Positions 9,240-17,930 of a DNA stretch of 64,000 nt are shown piece by piece. The notes under the pieces were generated by a model, which was given only the letters and a program-made list of their open reading frames with translations, did no database searches and was not told the DNA's origin. The translations under genes were made by a program, and so were the position numbers. This DNA comes from Streptomyces apocyni (GTDB lineage: Bacteria; Actinomycetota; Actinomycetes; Streptomycetales; Streptomycetaceae), in NCBI RefSeq assembly GCF_009739465.1, contig NZ_WHOM01000040.1, forward strand, positions 238,541 to 302,540. Reading direction: 5' to 3'. The number at the start of each line of letters is the position of its first letter. Within the stretch, counting starts at the first letter, position 1.

Positions 9240-10523
9240 GTGACCGTCGACGACACGGGCTCCGGCACGGGCACACCCCCTGCCTCCCGGCATGCCGACG
9301 CCGCTGCCTCCCACCCCTCCGCCTCCCAGCCCGCCGAGGGCACGCCCCACGACGACTCCCCGCCGCCCGCGCCCGCTTCCGGGGGTGCCCCGTCCGACCC
9401 GGGTGGGGGGACCGATCCGGCTCCCAGGGGTGGGGATCTGGCATCCCGGGAGGTTGACGACGCGCCGGGTGAGCGGGCCGACGACCCGCTCGCGCTCCGG
9501 CTGGAGCAGCTCATCCTGGGGGCCGAGCGCCGCTACACCGCCTTTCAGGCGGCCCGGACCGCGGGTGTGTCCATGGAGCTGGCGTCGCGGTTCTGGCGGG
9601 CCATGGGGTTCCCCGACATCGGCCAGGCCAAGGCGCTGACCGAGGCGGACGTGCTCGCGCTGCGCCGCCTGGCGGGTCTGGTCGAGGCGGGACTGCTGAG
9701 TGAGGCGATGGCCGTACAGGTGGCCCGCTCCACCGGCCAGACCACGGCCCGCCTCGCCGACTGGCAGATCGACTCGTTCCTGGAGGGCCTCACCGAGCCC
9801 CCCGAGCCCGGCATGACCCGCACCGAGGTCACGTACCCGCTGGTCGAACTCCTGCTGCCCGAGCTGGAGGAGTTCCTGGTCTACGTCTGGCGCCGCCAGC
9901 TCGCGGCCGGGACCCTGCGGGTGGTCCAGGTCGCCGACGACGAGGAGATGGTCGACCGCAGGCTCGCGGTCGGCTTCGCCGATCTCGTCGGCTTCACCCG
10001 CCTGACACGGCGCATGGAGGAGGAGGAACTCGGCGAGCTGGTCGAGGCCTTCGAGACCACCGCGGCCGATTTGGTCGCCGCGCACGGCGGGCGCCTGATC
10101 AAGACCCTTGGCGACGAGGTCCTGTTCGCGGCGGACGACGCGGGAACCGCCGCGGAGATCTCGCTGCGCCTCATCGAGACGATGGCGAGCGACGAGACGA
10201 TGCCCGAGCTACGGGTCGGGATCGCCTTCGGGACGGTCACCACGCGGATGGGCGACGTCTTCGGTACGACGGTGAACCTGGCGAGTCGGCTCACCTCGAT
10301 AGCGCCCAAGGACGCGGTCCTGGTCGACAGCGCGCTCGCCGAGGAGCTCTCCCGTACGGGTGACGCGCCGGTCTCCGAGGCGGAGGCGGCGGCACAGGCC
10401 GAGAAGGCGGCGGAGGCGGGCGAGGAACCTCCCTCGTACCGCTTCGGCCTCCAGCCGATGTGGCAGCGCCCGGTCCGCGGCCTGGGCGTCATCGAACCGT
10501 GGATGCTCTCGCGTCGGGTGTAG
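9240..10523 (+). CDS. cya: Class III adenylate cyclase
   Basis: The 427-residue protein has a disordered, Pro/Ser/Ala-rich first 80 residues, a helical regulatory region (about 85-215, with [15 protein letters not shown]), and a C-terminal class III cyclase domain. In that domain [10 protein letters not shown] supplies the first metal aspartate, [10 protein letters not shown] the second aspartate and a purine-contacting lysine, and VNLASRLTS the transition-state region. It is soluble, with no membrane helix. Streptomyces Cya makes cAMP, which is needed for germination and development. The GTG start is preceded by GGAAGGG. From memory, the position next to birA/pccB matches the S. coelicolor cya locus. 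Confidence 0.93.
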   Translation: MTVDDTGSGTGTPPASRHADAAASHPSASQPAEGTPHDDSPPPAPASGGAPSDPGGGTDPAPRGGDLASREVDDAPGERADDPLALRLEQLILGAERRYTAFQAARTAGVSMELASRFWRAMGFPDIGQAKALTEADVLALRRLAGLVEAGLLSEAMAVQVARSTGQTTARLADWQIDSFLEGLTEPPEPGMTRTEVTYPLVELLLPELEEFLVYVWRRQLAAGTLRVVQVADDEEMVDRRLAVGFADLVGFTRLTRRMEEEELGELVEAFETTAADLVAAHGGRLIKTLGDEVLFAADDAGTAAEISLRLIETMASDETMPELRVGIAFGTVTTRMGDVFGTTVNLASRLTSIAPKDAVLVDSALAEELSRTGDAPVSEAEAAAQAEKAAEAGEEPPSYRFGLQPMWQRPVRGLGVIEPWMLSRRV

Positions 10524-10536
10524 CTCACAGATTTCT

Positions 10537-10703
10537 CCCCCACCCCGCCCCTTCCCGTAACTGGGGCTCCGCCCCAGACCCCGGTCCTCAAGCGCCGGAC
10601 GGGCTGAGAATGCAGCCCGTCCGGCGCTTGAGGACAAGCCCGGAGGGCAATCCGGGGGTCTGGGGGCTTGCCCCCAGTTACGGGAAGGGGCGGGGTGGGG
10701 GAC
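10537..10703. repeat. Nested palindromic repeat, copy 1
   Basis: Two perfect inverted repeats are nested here. The outer arms are 30 bases each (10537-10566 and 10672-10701). The inner arms are 22 bases each (10584-10605 and 10614-10635) with an 8-base loop. A smaller hairpin (TGGGGC/GCCCCA) sits at 10562-10576. The sequence recurs at 14465-14602. It follows cya and is likely to act as a terminator as well as being a dispersed Streptomyces repeat. Confidence 0.85.
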
Positions 10704-10778
10704 ACTTCTCTGGCCTCAGTCCCCACCCCCCTGGCATGATCCGGATAACGGTCGTTAACCAAGAGCGTGGAGGGGCAC

Positions 10779-11579
10779 ATGACGGAGCAGCGCTTCGGGG
10801 AGTTCATCGCCGTACGGCGGCATGGCGAGGGGCCCGGGCACGTCGCCGAGTTCGTCCTCGACCGGCCGAAGGCCATGAACGCCGTCTCGACGGAGATGGC
10901 CCGCTCCATCGGCGCCGCCTGTGACGCGCTGGCCCAGGACCGTGACATCCGCGTCGTAGTCCTGACCTCCAGCAATGACCGTGCCTTCTGCGTCGGCGCC
11001 GACCTGAAGGAGCGGAACTCGTTCTCGGACGCGGAGCTGGTGCGCCAGCGCCCGACCGCGCGGGCCGCCTACACCGGCGTACTGGACCTGCCGATGCCCA
11101 CCATCGCCGCCGTGCACGGCTTCGCACTCGGCGGTGGCTTCGAGCTGGCGCTCGCCTGCGACCTGATCGTGGCGGACGGTACGGCCGTGGTCGGCCTGCC
11201 CGAGGTGTCCGTCGGCGTGATCCCCGGCGGCGGCGGTACGCAACTGCTGCCGCGGCGGGTGGGCGCGGCCCGGGCCGCCGAGCTGGTGTTCTCGGCGCGC
11301 CGGGTGGCGGCGGACGAGGCGAGGGAGCTGGGCCTGGTGGACCAGATCGCCGACGACGCCCGCACCGGCGCGCTGGAGCTCGCGGCGACGATCGCGAAGA
11401 ACTCGCCGGTCGGCCTGCGCGCCGCCAAGCGGGCCCTGCGGCTCGGCCAGGGCCTGGATCTGCGGGCCGGGCTTGAGGTCGAGGACGCGGCGTGGCGCTC
11501 GGTGGCGTTCTCCGGGGACCGGGCGGAGGGCGTGGCCGCCTTCAACGAGAAGCGCACCCCGAACTGGCCGGGCGAGTAG
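10779..11579 (+). CDS. Enoyl-CoA hydratase/isomerase family protein
   Basis: The 266-residue crotonase-fold protein shows the oxyanion-hole segments FCVGADLKERN and HGFALGGGFELALACDLIVA. The catalytic loop GLPEVSVGVIPGGGGTQLLPRRVG keeps the glutamate that follows GLP in true hydratases, and the C-terminal FNEKRTPNWPG matches the family. It probably hydrates 2-enoyl-CoA in fatty acid or amino acid degradation. The ATG at 10779 has GGAGGGG five bases upstream, so the in-frame GTG at 10767 is rejected. The gene is followed closely by the diguanylate cyclase gene on the same strand. Confidence 0.92.
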   Translation: MTEQRFGEFIAVRRHGEGPGHVAEFVLDRPKAMNAVSTEMARSIGAACDALAQDRDIRVVVLTSSNDRAFCVGADLKERNSFSDAELVRQRPTARAAYTGVLDLPMPTIAAVHGFALGGGFELALACDLIVADGTAVVGLPEVSVGVIPGGGGTQLLPRRVGAARAAELVFSARRVAADEARELGLVDQIADDARTGALELAATIAKNSPVGLRAAKRALRLGQGLDLRAGLEVEDAAWRSVAFSGDRAEGVAAFNEKRTPNWPGE

Positions 11580-11670
11580 AAGCACTCCTGTCGCTCCCGG
11601 CGCCCCCGCCGCACACCCTGTTCGCCCCATCAATGTCCCAAAGTGGGGGGAATGTCCCTAACCTAAGTGA

Positions 11671-12819
11671 ATGGCTGAGGAAGACCGGCTGCGCGCCGTG
11701 GTCACCCTGGCGCAGGCCATGGCCGCGACGCACACCCCGCGTGAGTCCTGGTCGGCCGCCGCGCAGGGTGCTAGACGCGCCCTCGCGGGCAGCTTCGCCG
11801 CGCTGTCGGTATGGGAGCGCGAGCGCAGCCGGCTGCGCGTGCTGGTCAACGCGGGGGAGCGCGCGCCAGGGGAGGAGGAGTTCCCCGAGGACGAGGCCTA
11901 CCCGGTGCACCAGTTCCCGGAGATCACCGAGTTCCTGCACGAGCGGTGGGCGGGCGGCGGCGAACCAGACGCCTGGGTCGAGACGGCCGAGGGCCCGGCC
12001 CCCGGCGACGCGGGCGACGGCGGCTACTGCCATCAGCGGGTCGCCGCCCTGCGCCGCCGCGGCCGCGGCAGCTGCGTGGTCGCGCCCATCGTGCTGCATG
12101 GCCGCGCCTGGGGAGAGCTGTACGTCGCCCGCCCGGTCGGCGCGCCGGTCTTCGACCGGGCTGACGCGGACTTCGCCACCGTACTGGCCGCCGTCGTCGC
12201 CGCCGGGATCGCCCAGACCGAGCGGCTGGAGGAGGCCCGCCGTCTGGCGTTCACGGACGCGCTGACCGGGCTCGCCAACCGCCGCGCGGTCGACGCCCGG
12301 CTGGACGAGGCCGTGGAGCTGCACCGCGCCGACGGCACCGTGGTCTCCCTGGTCGTCTGCGACCTGAACGGCCTCAAGCGGGTCAACGACACCCTCGGGC
12401 ACGCCGTCGGCGACCGCCTGCTCGAACGCTTCGGCTCGGTGCTCTCGCTCTGCGGCGCGATGCTCCCGGGCGCGCTCGCGGCCCGGCTCGGCGGTGACGA
12501 GTTCTGCCTGGTGTCGGTGGGCCCGACGGCCGACGACGTCGTACGGGTCGCCGATGAGCTCTGCGTACGCGCCGCCGAACTGGAGCCTGGCGACGGCGTG
12601 GCCTGCGGGGTCGCCTCGACCGGTGACCCGATCGGCCAGGTGCGTTCGGCCCGGCGGCTGTTCCGCCTCGCGGACGCGGCCCAGTACCGGGCGAAGGCGG
12701 CGCAGGCGGCGAAGCCGGTGGTGGCCGGGCGGGAGGGGCCGGACGATCCGGTCGTACGGCTCGCGGACGCCCCCGTACCGCCGCCGCCATCGCCGGAGCG
12801 CCGCCGCTTCCGTAGATGA
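11671..12819 (+). CDS. cdgE: GAF-GGDEF diguanylate cyclase
   Basis: The 382-residue soluble protein has an N-terminal GAF-like sensory region (about 10-185) and a C-terminal GGDEF domain. The substrate helix DALTGLANRRAVDARLDEAV and the intact active-site loop LGGDEFCLV predict active c-di-GMP synthesis. No RxxD product-inhibition site is obvious immediately before the loop. In Streptomyces c-di-GMP binds BldD and holds back development. From memory the S. coelicolor protein at this position is CdgE; the symbol is tentative. Two AATGTCCC copies lie about 20-40 bases upstream of the ATG, and no good ribosome site is visible. Confidence 0.87.
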   Translation: MAEEDRLRAVVTLAQAMAATHTPRESWSAAAQGARRALAGSFAALSVWERERSRLRVLVNAGERAPGEEEFPEDEAYPVHQFPEITEFLHERWAGGGEPDAWVETAEGPAPGDAGDGGYCHQRVAALRRRGRGSCVVAPIVLHGRAWGELYVARPVGAPVFDRADADFATVLAAVVAAGIAQTERLEEARRLAFTDALTGLANRRAVDARLDEAVELHRADGTVVSLVVCDLNGLKRVNDTLGHAVGDRLLERFGSVLSLCGAMLPGALAARLGGDEFCLVSVGPTADDVVRVADELCVRAAELEPGDGVACGVASTGDPIGQVRSARRLFRLADAAQYRAKAAQAAKPVVAGREGPDDPVVRLADAPVPPPPSPERRRFRR

Positions 12820-12846
12820 CGCCGGACGCCACGCGTACGGCGGGAA

Positions 12847-12871
12847 AATCGCCTCGTGACACCTGGCGATT
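12847..12871. promoter_or_regulatory. Palindrome upstream of hutH
   Basis: Seven-base arms AATCGCC (12847-12853) and GGCGATT (12865-12871) flank an 11-base spacer and end 20 bases before the proposed hutH ATG. The centre-to-centre spacing suits a dimeric repressor. Candidate operator; no regulator gene lies next to it. Confidence 0.4.
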
Positions 12872-12891
12872 CAATCCGTAGGGTGCTGAAT

Positions 12892-14436
12892 ATGGATATG
12901 CAAACTGTGGTGCTGGGGACCTTCGGGACGACCGCTGCCGACGTTGTCGCGGTAGCCCGCGACAACGCGCGGATCGAACTCTCCGCCGAGGCCAAGTCCG
13001 CCCTCGCGGCGTCCCGCGAGATCGTGGACGCGCTGGCCGCCAAGCCCGACCCCGTCTACGGCGTCTCGACCGGCTTCGGCGCGCTCGCGACCCGGCACAT
13101 CAGCCCCGACCTCCGCGCCCAGCTGCAGCGCAACATCGTCCGCTCCCACGCGGCCGGAATGGGCCCGCGCGTGGAGCGCGAGGTCGTCCGCGCGCTGATG
13201 TTCCTGCGCCTCAAGACGGTCTGCTCGGGCCACACCGGCGTACGCCCCGAGGTCGCCCAGACCATGGCGGACATCCTGAACGCGGGCATCACCCCCGCGG
13301 TGCACGAGTACGGCTCGCTCGGCTGCTCGGGCGACCTGGCGCCGCTCAGCCACTGCGCCCTGACACTGCTCGGCGAGGGCGACGCCGAGGGCCCCGACGG
13401 CACCCTGCGCCCGGCCGGTGAGCTGCTCGCCGAGCACGGCATCCGGCCCGTGGAACTCCGCGAGAAGGAGGGGCTCGCCCTCCTCAACGGCACCGACGGC
13501 ATGCTCGGCATGCTGGTGATGGCCCTCGCTGACCTGGAACGGATCTACCGCAGCGCCGACGTCACGGCCGCCCTCTCGCTGGAGGCCCTGCTCGGCACCG
13601 ACAAGGTCCTCGCCGCCGAACTGCACGCCATCCGCCCGCACCCCGGGCAGGCCGCGGCCGCCGCGAACATGCTCAAGGTACTGGCGGGCTCCGGCCTCAC
13701 CGGCCACCACCAGGACGACTCGCCGCGCGTCCAGGACGCCTACTCGGTGCGGTGCGCCCCGCAGGTCGCGGGCGCCGGGCGGGACACCCTCGCCCACGCG
13801 CGCGTAGTGGCCGACCGCGAACTCGCCGCCGCCGTCGACAACCCCGTCGTGCTGCCCGACGGGCGCGTCGAGTCCAACGGCAACTTCCATGGCGCCCCGG
13901 TCGCGTACGTTCTGGACTTCCTGGCGATCGCCGTGGCGGACCTCGGCTCGATCGCCGAACGCCGCACCGACCGCCTCCTCGACAAGAACCGCTCGCACGG
14001 GCTGCCGCCGTTCCTCGCCGACGACGCGGGCGTCGACTCCGGCCTGATGATCGCCCAGTACACCCAGGCCGCGCTGGTCAGCGAGCTGAAGCGGCTGGCC
14101 GTTCCGGCCTCGGCCGACTCCATCCCGTCGTCGGCGATGCAGGAGGACCACGTCTCGATGGGCTGGTCCGCAGCCCGCAAGCTGCGCACAGCGGTCGACA
14201 ACCTCACCCGGATCGTCGCGGTCGAGCTGTACGCGGCGACGCGCGGCATCGAGCTGCGGGAGGGTCTCACGCCCGCCCCGGCGTCCCAGGCCGTCATCGC
14301 GGCGGCGCGCGCGGCGGGCGTCCAGGGGCCGGGCCCCGACCGCTTCCTGGCGCCCGACCTGGCGGCGGCGGAGGCGTTCGTACGGGGTGGGGGGCTGCTT
14401 GAGGCGGCGGAGTCGGTAACGGGCCCGCTGGCCTGA
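12892..14436 (+). CDS. hutH: Histidine ammonia-lyase
   Basis: The 514-residue enzyme deaminates L-histidine to urocanate, the first step of histidine catabolism. The catalytic tyrosine lies in PVYGVSTGFGALA (Tyr56), and the MIO-forming triad is Cys145-Ser146-Gly147 in GSLGCSGDLAPLSH; cysteine in place of alanine is a variant I recall for Streptomyces histidases. Other active-site motifs are present: LALLNGTDG, RVQDAYSVRC, NGNFHGAPV and MQEDHVSMGW. The start is uncertain among ATGs at 12892 and 12898 and a GTG at 12883. No other hut genes are adjacent, as is usual for Streptomyces. Confidence 0.95.
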   Translation: MDMQTVVLGTFGTTAADVVAVARDNARIELSAEAKSALAASREIVDALAAKPDPVYGVSTGFGALATRHISPDLRAQLQRNIVRSHAAGMGPRVEREVVRALMFLRLKTVCSGHTGVRPEVAQTMADILNAGITPAVHEYGSLGCSGDLAPLSHCALTLLGEGDAEGPDGTLRPAGELLAEHGIRPVELREKEGLALLNGTDGMLGMLVMALADLERIYRSADVTAALSLEALLGTDKVLAAELHAIRPHPGQAAAAANMLKVLAGSGLTGHHQDDSPRVQDAYSVRCAPQVAGAGRDTLAHARVVADRELAAAVDNPVVLPDGRVESNGNFHGAPVAYVLDFLAIAVADLGSIAERRTDRLLDKNRSHGLPPFLADDAGVDSGLMIAQYTQAALVSELKRLAVPASADSIPSSAMQEDHVSMGWSAARKLRTAVDNLTRIVAVELYAATRGIELREGLTPAPASQAVIAAARAAGVQGPGPDRFLAPDLAAAEAFVRGGGLLEAAESVTGPLA

Positions 14437-14464
14437 GGCCAGGGACTCTTCCCTTAAAAGATGG

Positions 14465-14602
14465 CCTCAAGCGCCGACCAGGCTGGGACTTCGCCCGGAT
14501 GGGCTGAAATCTTCAGCCCGTCCGACGCTTGAGGACGAGCCCGAAGGGCGATCCGGGGTCTGGGGGCTTGCCCCCAGTTGCGGGAAGGGGCGGGGTGGGG
14601 GA
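14465..14602. repeat. Palindromic repeat, copy 2
   Basis: The segment 14510-14602 is nearly identical to 10610-10702, including the GGGGGCTTGCCCCC hairpin and the terminal CGGGAAGGGGCGGGGTGGGG run. The left outer arm of copy 1 is missing. The copy lies between the convergent hutH and LAETG genes and abuts the latter's stop codon, so it probably serves as their shared terminator. Confidence 0.8.
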
Positions 14603-14872
14603 CTAAGCCCCTCCGCCCGCACCGGCCTCGCGGCGTACCGCGTACACGACCAAGCCCACTCCCGCCGCGAGGGACGCCGCCCCGCCGACCACGTACGGCG
14701 TGGTGTCCACGGAGCCGGTTTCGGCGAGGCGGGGCCCGGTGGCCGCGGACTTCGCGCCAGGCGCTGTCTGCGGCTCTTCCATCGTCGCGTTGGCGGATGG
14801 CACAAACCACAGGGCGCCCAGCACAGCTGCCGCTGCGGCGGACGTGAGCAACGGACGACGTGCTACGGACAC
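14603..14872 (-). CDS. Small sortase-anchored surface protein (LAETG signal)
   Basis: The 89-residue precursor has an N-terminal signal peptide (ARRPLLTSAAAAAVLGALWF, cleaved after SANA) and a short Thr/Ala-rich mature part. Its C-terminal sorting signal comprises LAETG, the hydrophobic stretch YVVGGAASLAAGVGLVVYAV and a basic RRE tail. LAXTG is the motif recognised by class E sortases of Streptomyces, so the mature protein of only about 30 residues should be linked to the cell wall. The GTG start at 14872 has AAGGGGGA eight bases upstream. No sortase gene is adjacent. The function is unknown. Confidence 0.8.
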   Translation of the reverse strand: MSVARRPLLTSAAAAAVLGALWFVPSANATMEEPQTAPGAKSAATGPRLAETGSVDTTPYVVGGAASLAAGVGLVVYAVRREAGAGGGA

Positions 14873-14981
14873 GGAATCGATCCCCCTTGCGGAACTGGCG
14901 ATTTGGCCGTGTGGGGCGATGCTAGTGAAAGGCGCGGGTCGTGGGAAAGTCGCGGCGGCCAAGCGCCGTACGCTCCGTCAT

Positions 14982-15374
14982 ATGAGCACTCCTGAGACAT
15001 CCCGTTATGTCCGACTTCGTGTCGAACTGGTGCTGGAGGTGACGGACTCCGGTGAACTGACCGACGCCGCGCTGGGCCGCATCGCGCAGGACGAGGCGAT
15101 GCCGGACACCGAACGCGCCCACGCCGACTCCGCCGTCCGTGAAGACTCGGCCGAGGCACTCGCGTATCTGGTGGACCCCTTCGACCTGGTCAGCGAGGTG
15201 CCGGGGGTGGACCTCGCGCAGGCCTCGTGGAGCAGTGAGCCGGTCGACTACGATCCGGACGCCCCGGACTGGAACGACGACCTCGACGGCGACCTGGACG
15301 ACGACGTCGACGGTGACCTCGACGAAGACCACGACGATGACCTCGACGGGGAGCCCGTCGAGAGCAGGGCGTAG
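14982..15374 (+). CDS. Acidic protein of unknown function
   Basis: The 130-residue protein has an ordered N-terminal half (RYVRLRVELVLEVTDSGELT, a strand-helix pattern) and a C-terminal third made almost entirely of Asp, Gly, Leu and Val in a repeated D-G-D-L-D pattern (about residues 95-125). No signal peptide or membrane segment is present. I do not recognise a family. The acidic repeat could bind cations or act as a nucleic-acid mimic, but that is speculation. It lies between the divergent LAETG gene and the L,D-transpeptidase gene. Confidence 0.72.
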   Translation: MSTPETSRYVRLRVELVLEVTDSGELTDAALGRIAQDEAMPDTERAHADSAVREDSAEALAYLVDPFDLVSEVPGVDLAQASWSSEPVDYDPDAPDWNDDLDGDLDDDVDGDLDEDHDDDLDGEPVESRA

Positions 15375-15533
15375 GCTCGGCGTCCGCCCCCACGCGGACA
15401 GCGTGTCGTACCCCACATCCCAGCCAGAAGTGGAACCGGACGAACCGGTAAGTGAGTTGTAGGTGTTGGCGGGAGGTGTCGGCTCGGGGACCGGCAGCGC
15501 CCGCCAACGGGCATTCTTGGGGAATCGGCAACG

Positions 15534-16817
15534 ATGGAGAAGCGTGTGATAACGGACAGCAAGCGGCGCAGAGGCCTCACGGCCGTGTCCGCACTGCTCG
15601 GTGGCGTGTTGGTGCTCTCTGCTTGCAGCGGCGACACCGGCGACGGCGACGACAAGGGCTCCGATGCTGCGAAGAAGCCGCAGGCGCAGTCACAGTCCCA
15701 GGCCGACGAGGCGGCCGCCAAGGACTCCTCCGATGCCCGAATAAAGATCACGCCCAAGAACGGCGTCCAGGGCGCCAGCATCAACAACGACACCAAGGTC
15801 GCGGTGTCCGACGGCACCCTCACCAGCGTCTCCATGAAGACCTCCGAGGGCACCGAAGTCCCCGGCACGCTCTCCGCCGACAAGAAGACCTGGCAGCCCG
15901 ACGGCCAGCTCGAGCGGGCCACCTCGTACCAGATCACGGCCGAGGCGGAGGACTCCCAGGGGCGTAAGTCCCACGAGAACACCTCCTTCACCACCGTCTC
16001 GCCGGACAACAGCTTCATCGGGAACTTCACCCCCGAGGACGGCTCCACGGTCGGGTCGGGCATGCCGGTGTCGATCAACTTCGACAAGCCGATCAGCGAC
16101 AGGAAGGCCGTGCAGTCCGGGATCACGGTGTCCTCCAGCAGCGGCCAGGAGGTCGTCGGCCACTGGTTCAACGACAAGCGCCTGGACTTCCGCCCTGAGG
16201 AGTACTGGGCGGCCAACTCCACCGTGACCCTGAAACTGAAGCTGGATGGCGTCGAGGGCGCCGACGGCGTGTTCGGCGTCCAGCAGAAGACGGTCAGCTT
16301 CAAGATCGGCCGCAGCCAGGTCTCCACGGTCGACGCCAAGACCAAGCAGATGACGGTCGTCCGGGACGGCAAGACGCTGAAGACCATCCCGATCTCGGCG
16401 GGCGCCCCGGAGAACAAGACCTACGAGGGTCAGATGGTGATCTCCGAGATGTTCGAGGAGACCCGGATGAACGGCGCGACGGTCGGCTTCACCGACGACG
16501 ACGGTGAGGGCGAGTACGACATCAAGGACGTGCCGCACGCGATGCGCCTGTCCACGTCGGGAACCTTCATCCATGGCAACTACTGGGGCGCGAAGTCCAT
16601 CTTCGGTTCCGTCAACACCAGCCACGGCTGCATCGGCCTGTCGGACAAGCAGGGCGCCGACGACCCGGACACGCCGGGTGCGTGGTTCTACGAGAACTCG
16701 ATGGTCGGCGACGTAGTCATCGTCAAGAACACCGGCGACGAGACCATCGCGCCGTACAACGGCCTCAACGGCTGGAACATGAGCTGGTCCAAGTGGAAGG
16801 CGGGCTCCGCCGTCTGA
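15534..16817 (+). CDS. L,D-transpeptidase lipoprotein with Ig-like domains
   Basis: The 427-residue precursor has a lipoprotein signal ending in the lipobox LSAC (Cys31), a low-complexity linker, two Ig-like domains (about 68-260) and a C-terminal YkuD catalytic domain. The catalytic residues are His347 (FIHGNYW) and the SHGCIGL motif (His364, Cys366). Enzymes of this type make 3-3 peptidoglycan crosslinks at the outer face of the membrane and are the main carbapenem-tolerant transpeptidases of actinobacteria. The start could also be the GTG at 15546, which has a GGAGAAG site at short spacing. A strong hairpin follows at 16837. Confidence 0.93.
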   Translation: MEKRVITDSKRRRGLTAVSALLGGVLVLSACSGDTGDGDDKGSDAAKKPQAQSQSQADEAAAKDSSDARIKITPKNGVQGASINNDTKVAVSDGTLTSVSMKTSEGTEVPGTLSADKKTWQPDGQLERATSYQITAEAEDSQGRKSHENTSFTTVSPDNSFIGNFTPEDGSTVGSGMPVSINFDKPISDRKAVQSGITVSSSSGQEVVGHWFNDKRLDFRPEEYWAANSTVTLKLKLDGVEGADGVFGVQQKTVSFKIGRSQVSTVDAKTKQMTVVRDGKTLKTIPISAGAPENKTYEGQMVISEMFEETRMNGATVGFTDDDGEGEYDIKDVPHAMRLSTSGTFIHGNYWGAKSIFGSVNTSHGCIGLSDKQGADDPDTPGAWFYENSMVGDVVIVKNTGDETIAPYNGLNGWNMSWSKWKAGSAV

Positions 16818-16836
16818 GCCGCCGGGCACTCGGCGA

Positions 16837-16872
16837 AACGGCCCGCTGGAGCGTCTGCTCCAGCGGGCCGTT
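16837..16872. terminator. Bidirectional intrinsic terminator
   Basis: Perfect 16-base arms (16837-16852 and 16857-16872) around a GTCT tetraloop lie between the convergent L,D-transpeptidase and XRE regulator genes. It should stop transcription from both sides. Confidence 0.85.
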
Positions 16873-16892
16873 CGTCGCGGCAGACCCACGCG

Positions 16893-17798
16893 CTACGAGT
16901 TGAGCCTGGTCCCCTGAACCTGCGCCTGGGCCTGTGCCTGGGCCGCGTCCGTGCCCCAGCTCGCCAGCAGGCGCAGCGACTCCTGGGCCGCGGAGTCGGG
17001 TTCCGCGTGGAAGGCGATCAGCGAGTGTTCGTGGCAGTCGGGCAGCTTCAGCGTCTCGTACGCGAGGGTCAGCTCTCCCACCAGCGGATGCCGCAGCCGC
17101 TTCGTCCCGTGGCCCTTCTCCTGCACGGTGTGCGCCGCCCACAGCCGCCGGAAGTCCTCGCTCTTCACCGACAGTTCACCGACGAGCGCCGCGAGCCGCG
17201 GTTCGTCCGGGTAGCAGCCCGCCTCCAGCCGCAGCACGCTTACCACCTCGATCGCCTTGCACTCCCAGTCCAGGTAGAAGTCGCGCGCGGCGGGGTCGAG
17301 GAACGTGTGCCGCGCCACGTTCCGCTCCTCGGGCGGCACGGCCGCGAAGTCGCCGAACAGCGCGGACGCCATGCGGTTCCACGCGATGACGTCGAGCCGC
17401 CGCCCGATCACGTACGCCGGAACCCCCTCCATCGCGTCGATCAGCTGCCGCACCTGCACCCGCACCTGCTGGGACCTGCCCGCGTGGCGCTGCTTCTTCT
17501 TCTGGGTCTGCCTCGGCTTCGCCAACCGCGTCAGATGTTCGTGCTCGGCGTCTGTCAGGCGCAGCGCGCGGGCGATCGAGTCCAGCACCTCGGCGGACAC
17601 GTTGTGGCCGTTGCCCTGTTCCAGCCGGGTGTAGTACGCCACCGACACCCCGGCCAGCTGCGCCAGCTCCTCGCGGCGTAGCCCTGGCACGCGGCGGCGG
17701 CGCCCGTAATCGGGCAGCCCCACGTCCTCGGGCTTCAGCCGCGCCCTGCGGGTGCGCAGGAACTCGACTAGCTGGGCCTGCGCCGACTGACCGTCCAT
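16893..17798 (-). CDS. XRE-type helix-turn-helix regulator with MmyB-like ligand domain
   Basis: The 301-residue protein has an N-terminal XRE helix-turn-helix (REELAQLAGVSVAYYTRLEQ, about residues 45-75) and a C-terminal MmyB-like ligand-binding domain (YVIGRRLDVIAWN ... FLDPAARDFYLDWE). Regulators of this kind sit divergently from a dehydrogenase or oxidoreductase gene and control it, as here with the zinc alcohol dehydrogenase 174 bases away. The C-terminal end has an AQAQAQAQVQ low-complexity tail. The start ATG is at 17798; the frame is open far upstream, but through the antisense of the dehydrogenase gene. Confidence 0.9.
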   Translation of the reverse strand: MDGQSAQAQLVEFLRTRRARLKPEDVGLPDYGRRRRVPGLRREELAQLAGVSVAYYTRLEQGNGHNVSAEVLDSIARALRLTDAEHEHLTRLAKPRQTQKKKQRHAGRSQQVRVQVRQLIDAMEGVPAYVIGRRLDVIAWNRMASALFGDFAAVPPEERNVARHTFLDPAARDFYLDWECKAIEVVSVLRLEAGCYPDEPRLAALVGELSVKSEDFRRLWAAHTVQEKGHGTKRLRHPLVGELTLAYETLKLPDCHEHSLIAFHAEPDSAAQESLRLLASWGTDAAQAQAQAQVQGTRLNS

Positions 17799-17930
17799 GG
17801 ACCCAGTATCCCGCCTCGCCGATGGACGTACGCGGGTGAGCCTGACCCCGCCAGTAGTACGCACGCCAGACGTAGGCACAGCAGAGGGCTGGGTGACCGG
17901 GCCGCCGGGCGGCAGGCTGGGGCACGCCGA

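Noticed and set aside
7979..9514. N-terminal extension of the pccB frame
   Set aside because: The extension is antisense to birA and cya and does not resemble any carboxylase; PccB has its normal start near 7978.
10460..10924. Plus-strand ORF running through the palindromic repeat
   Set aside because: It is produced by the repeat itself (Pro/Arg/Gly-rich translation) and overlaps real genes in other frames.
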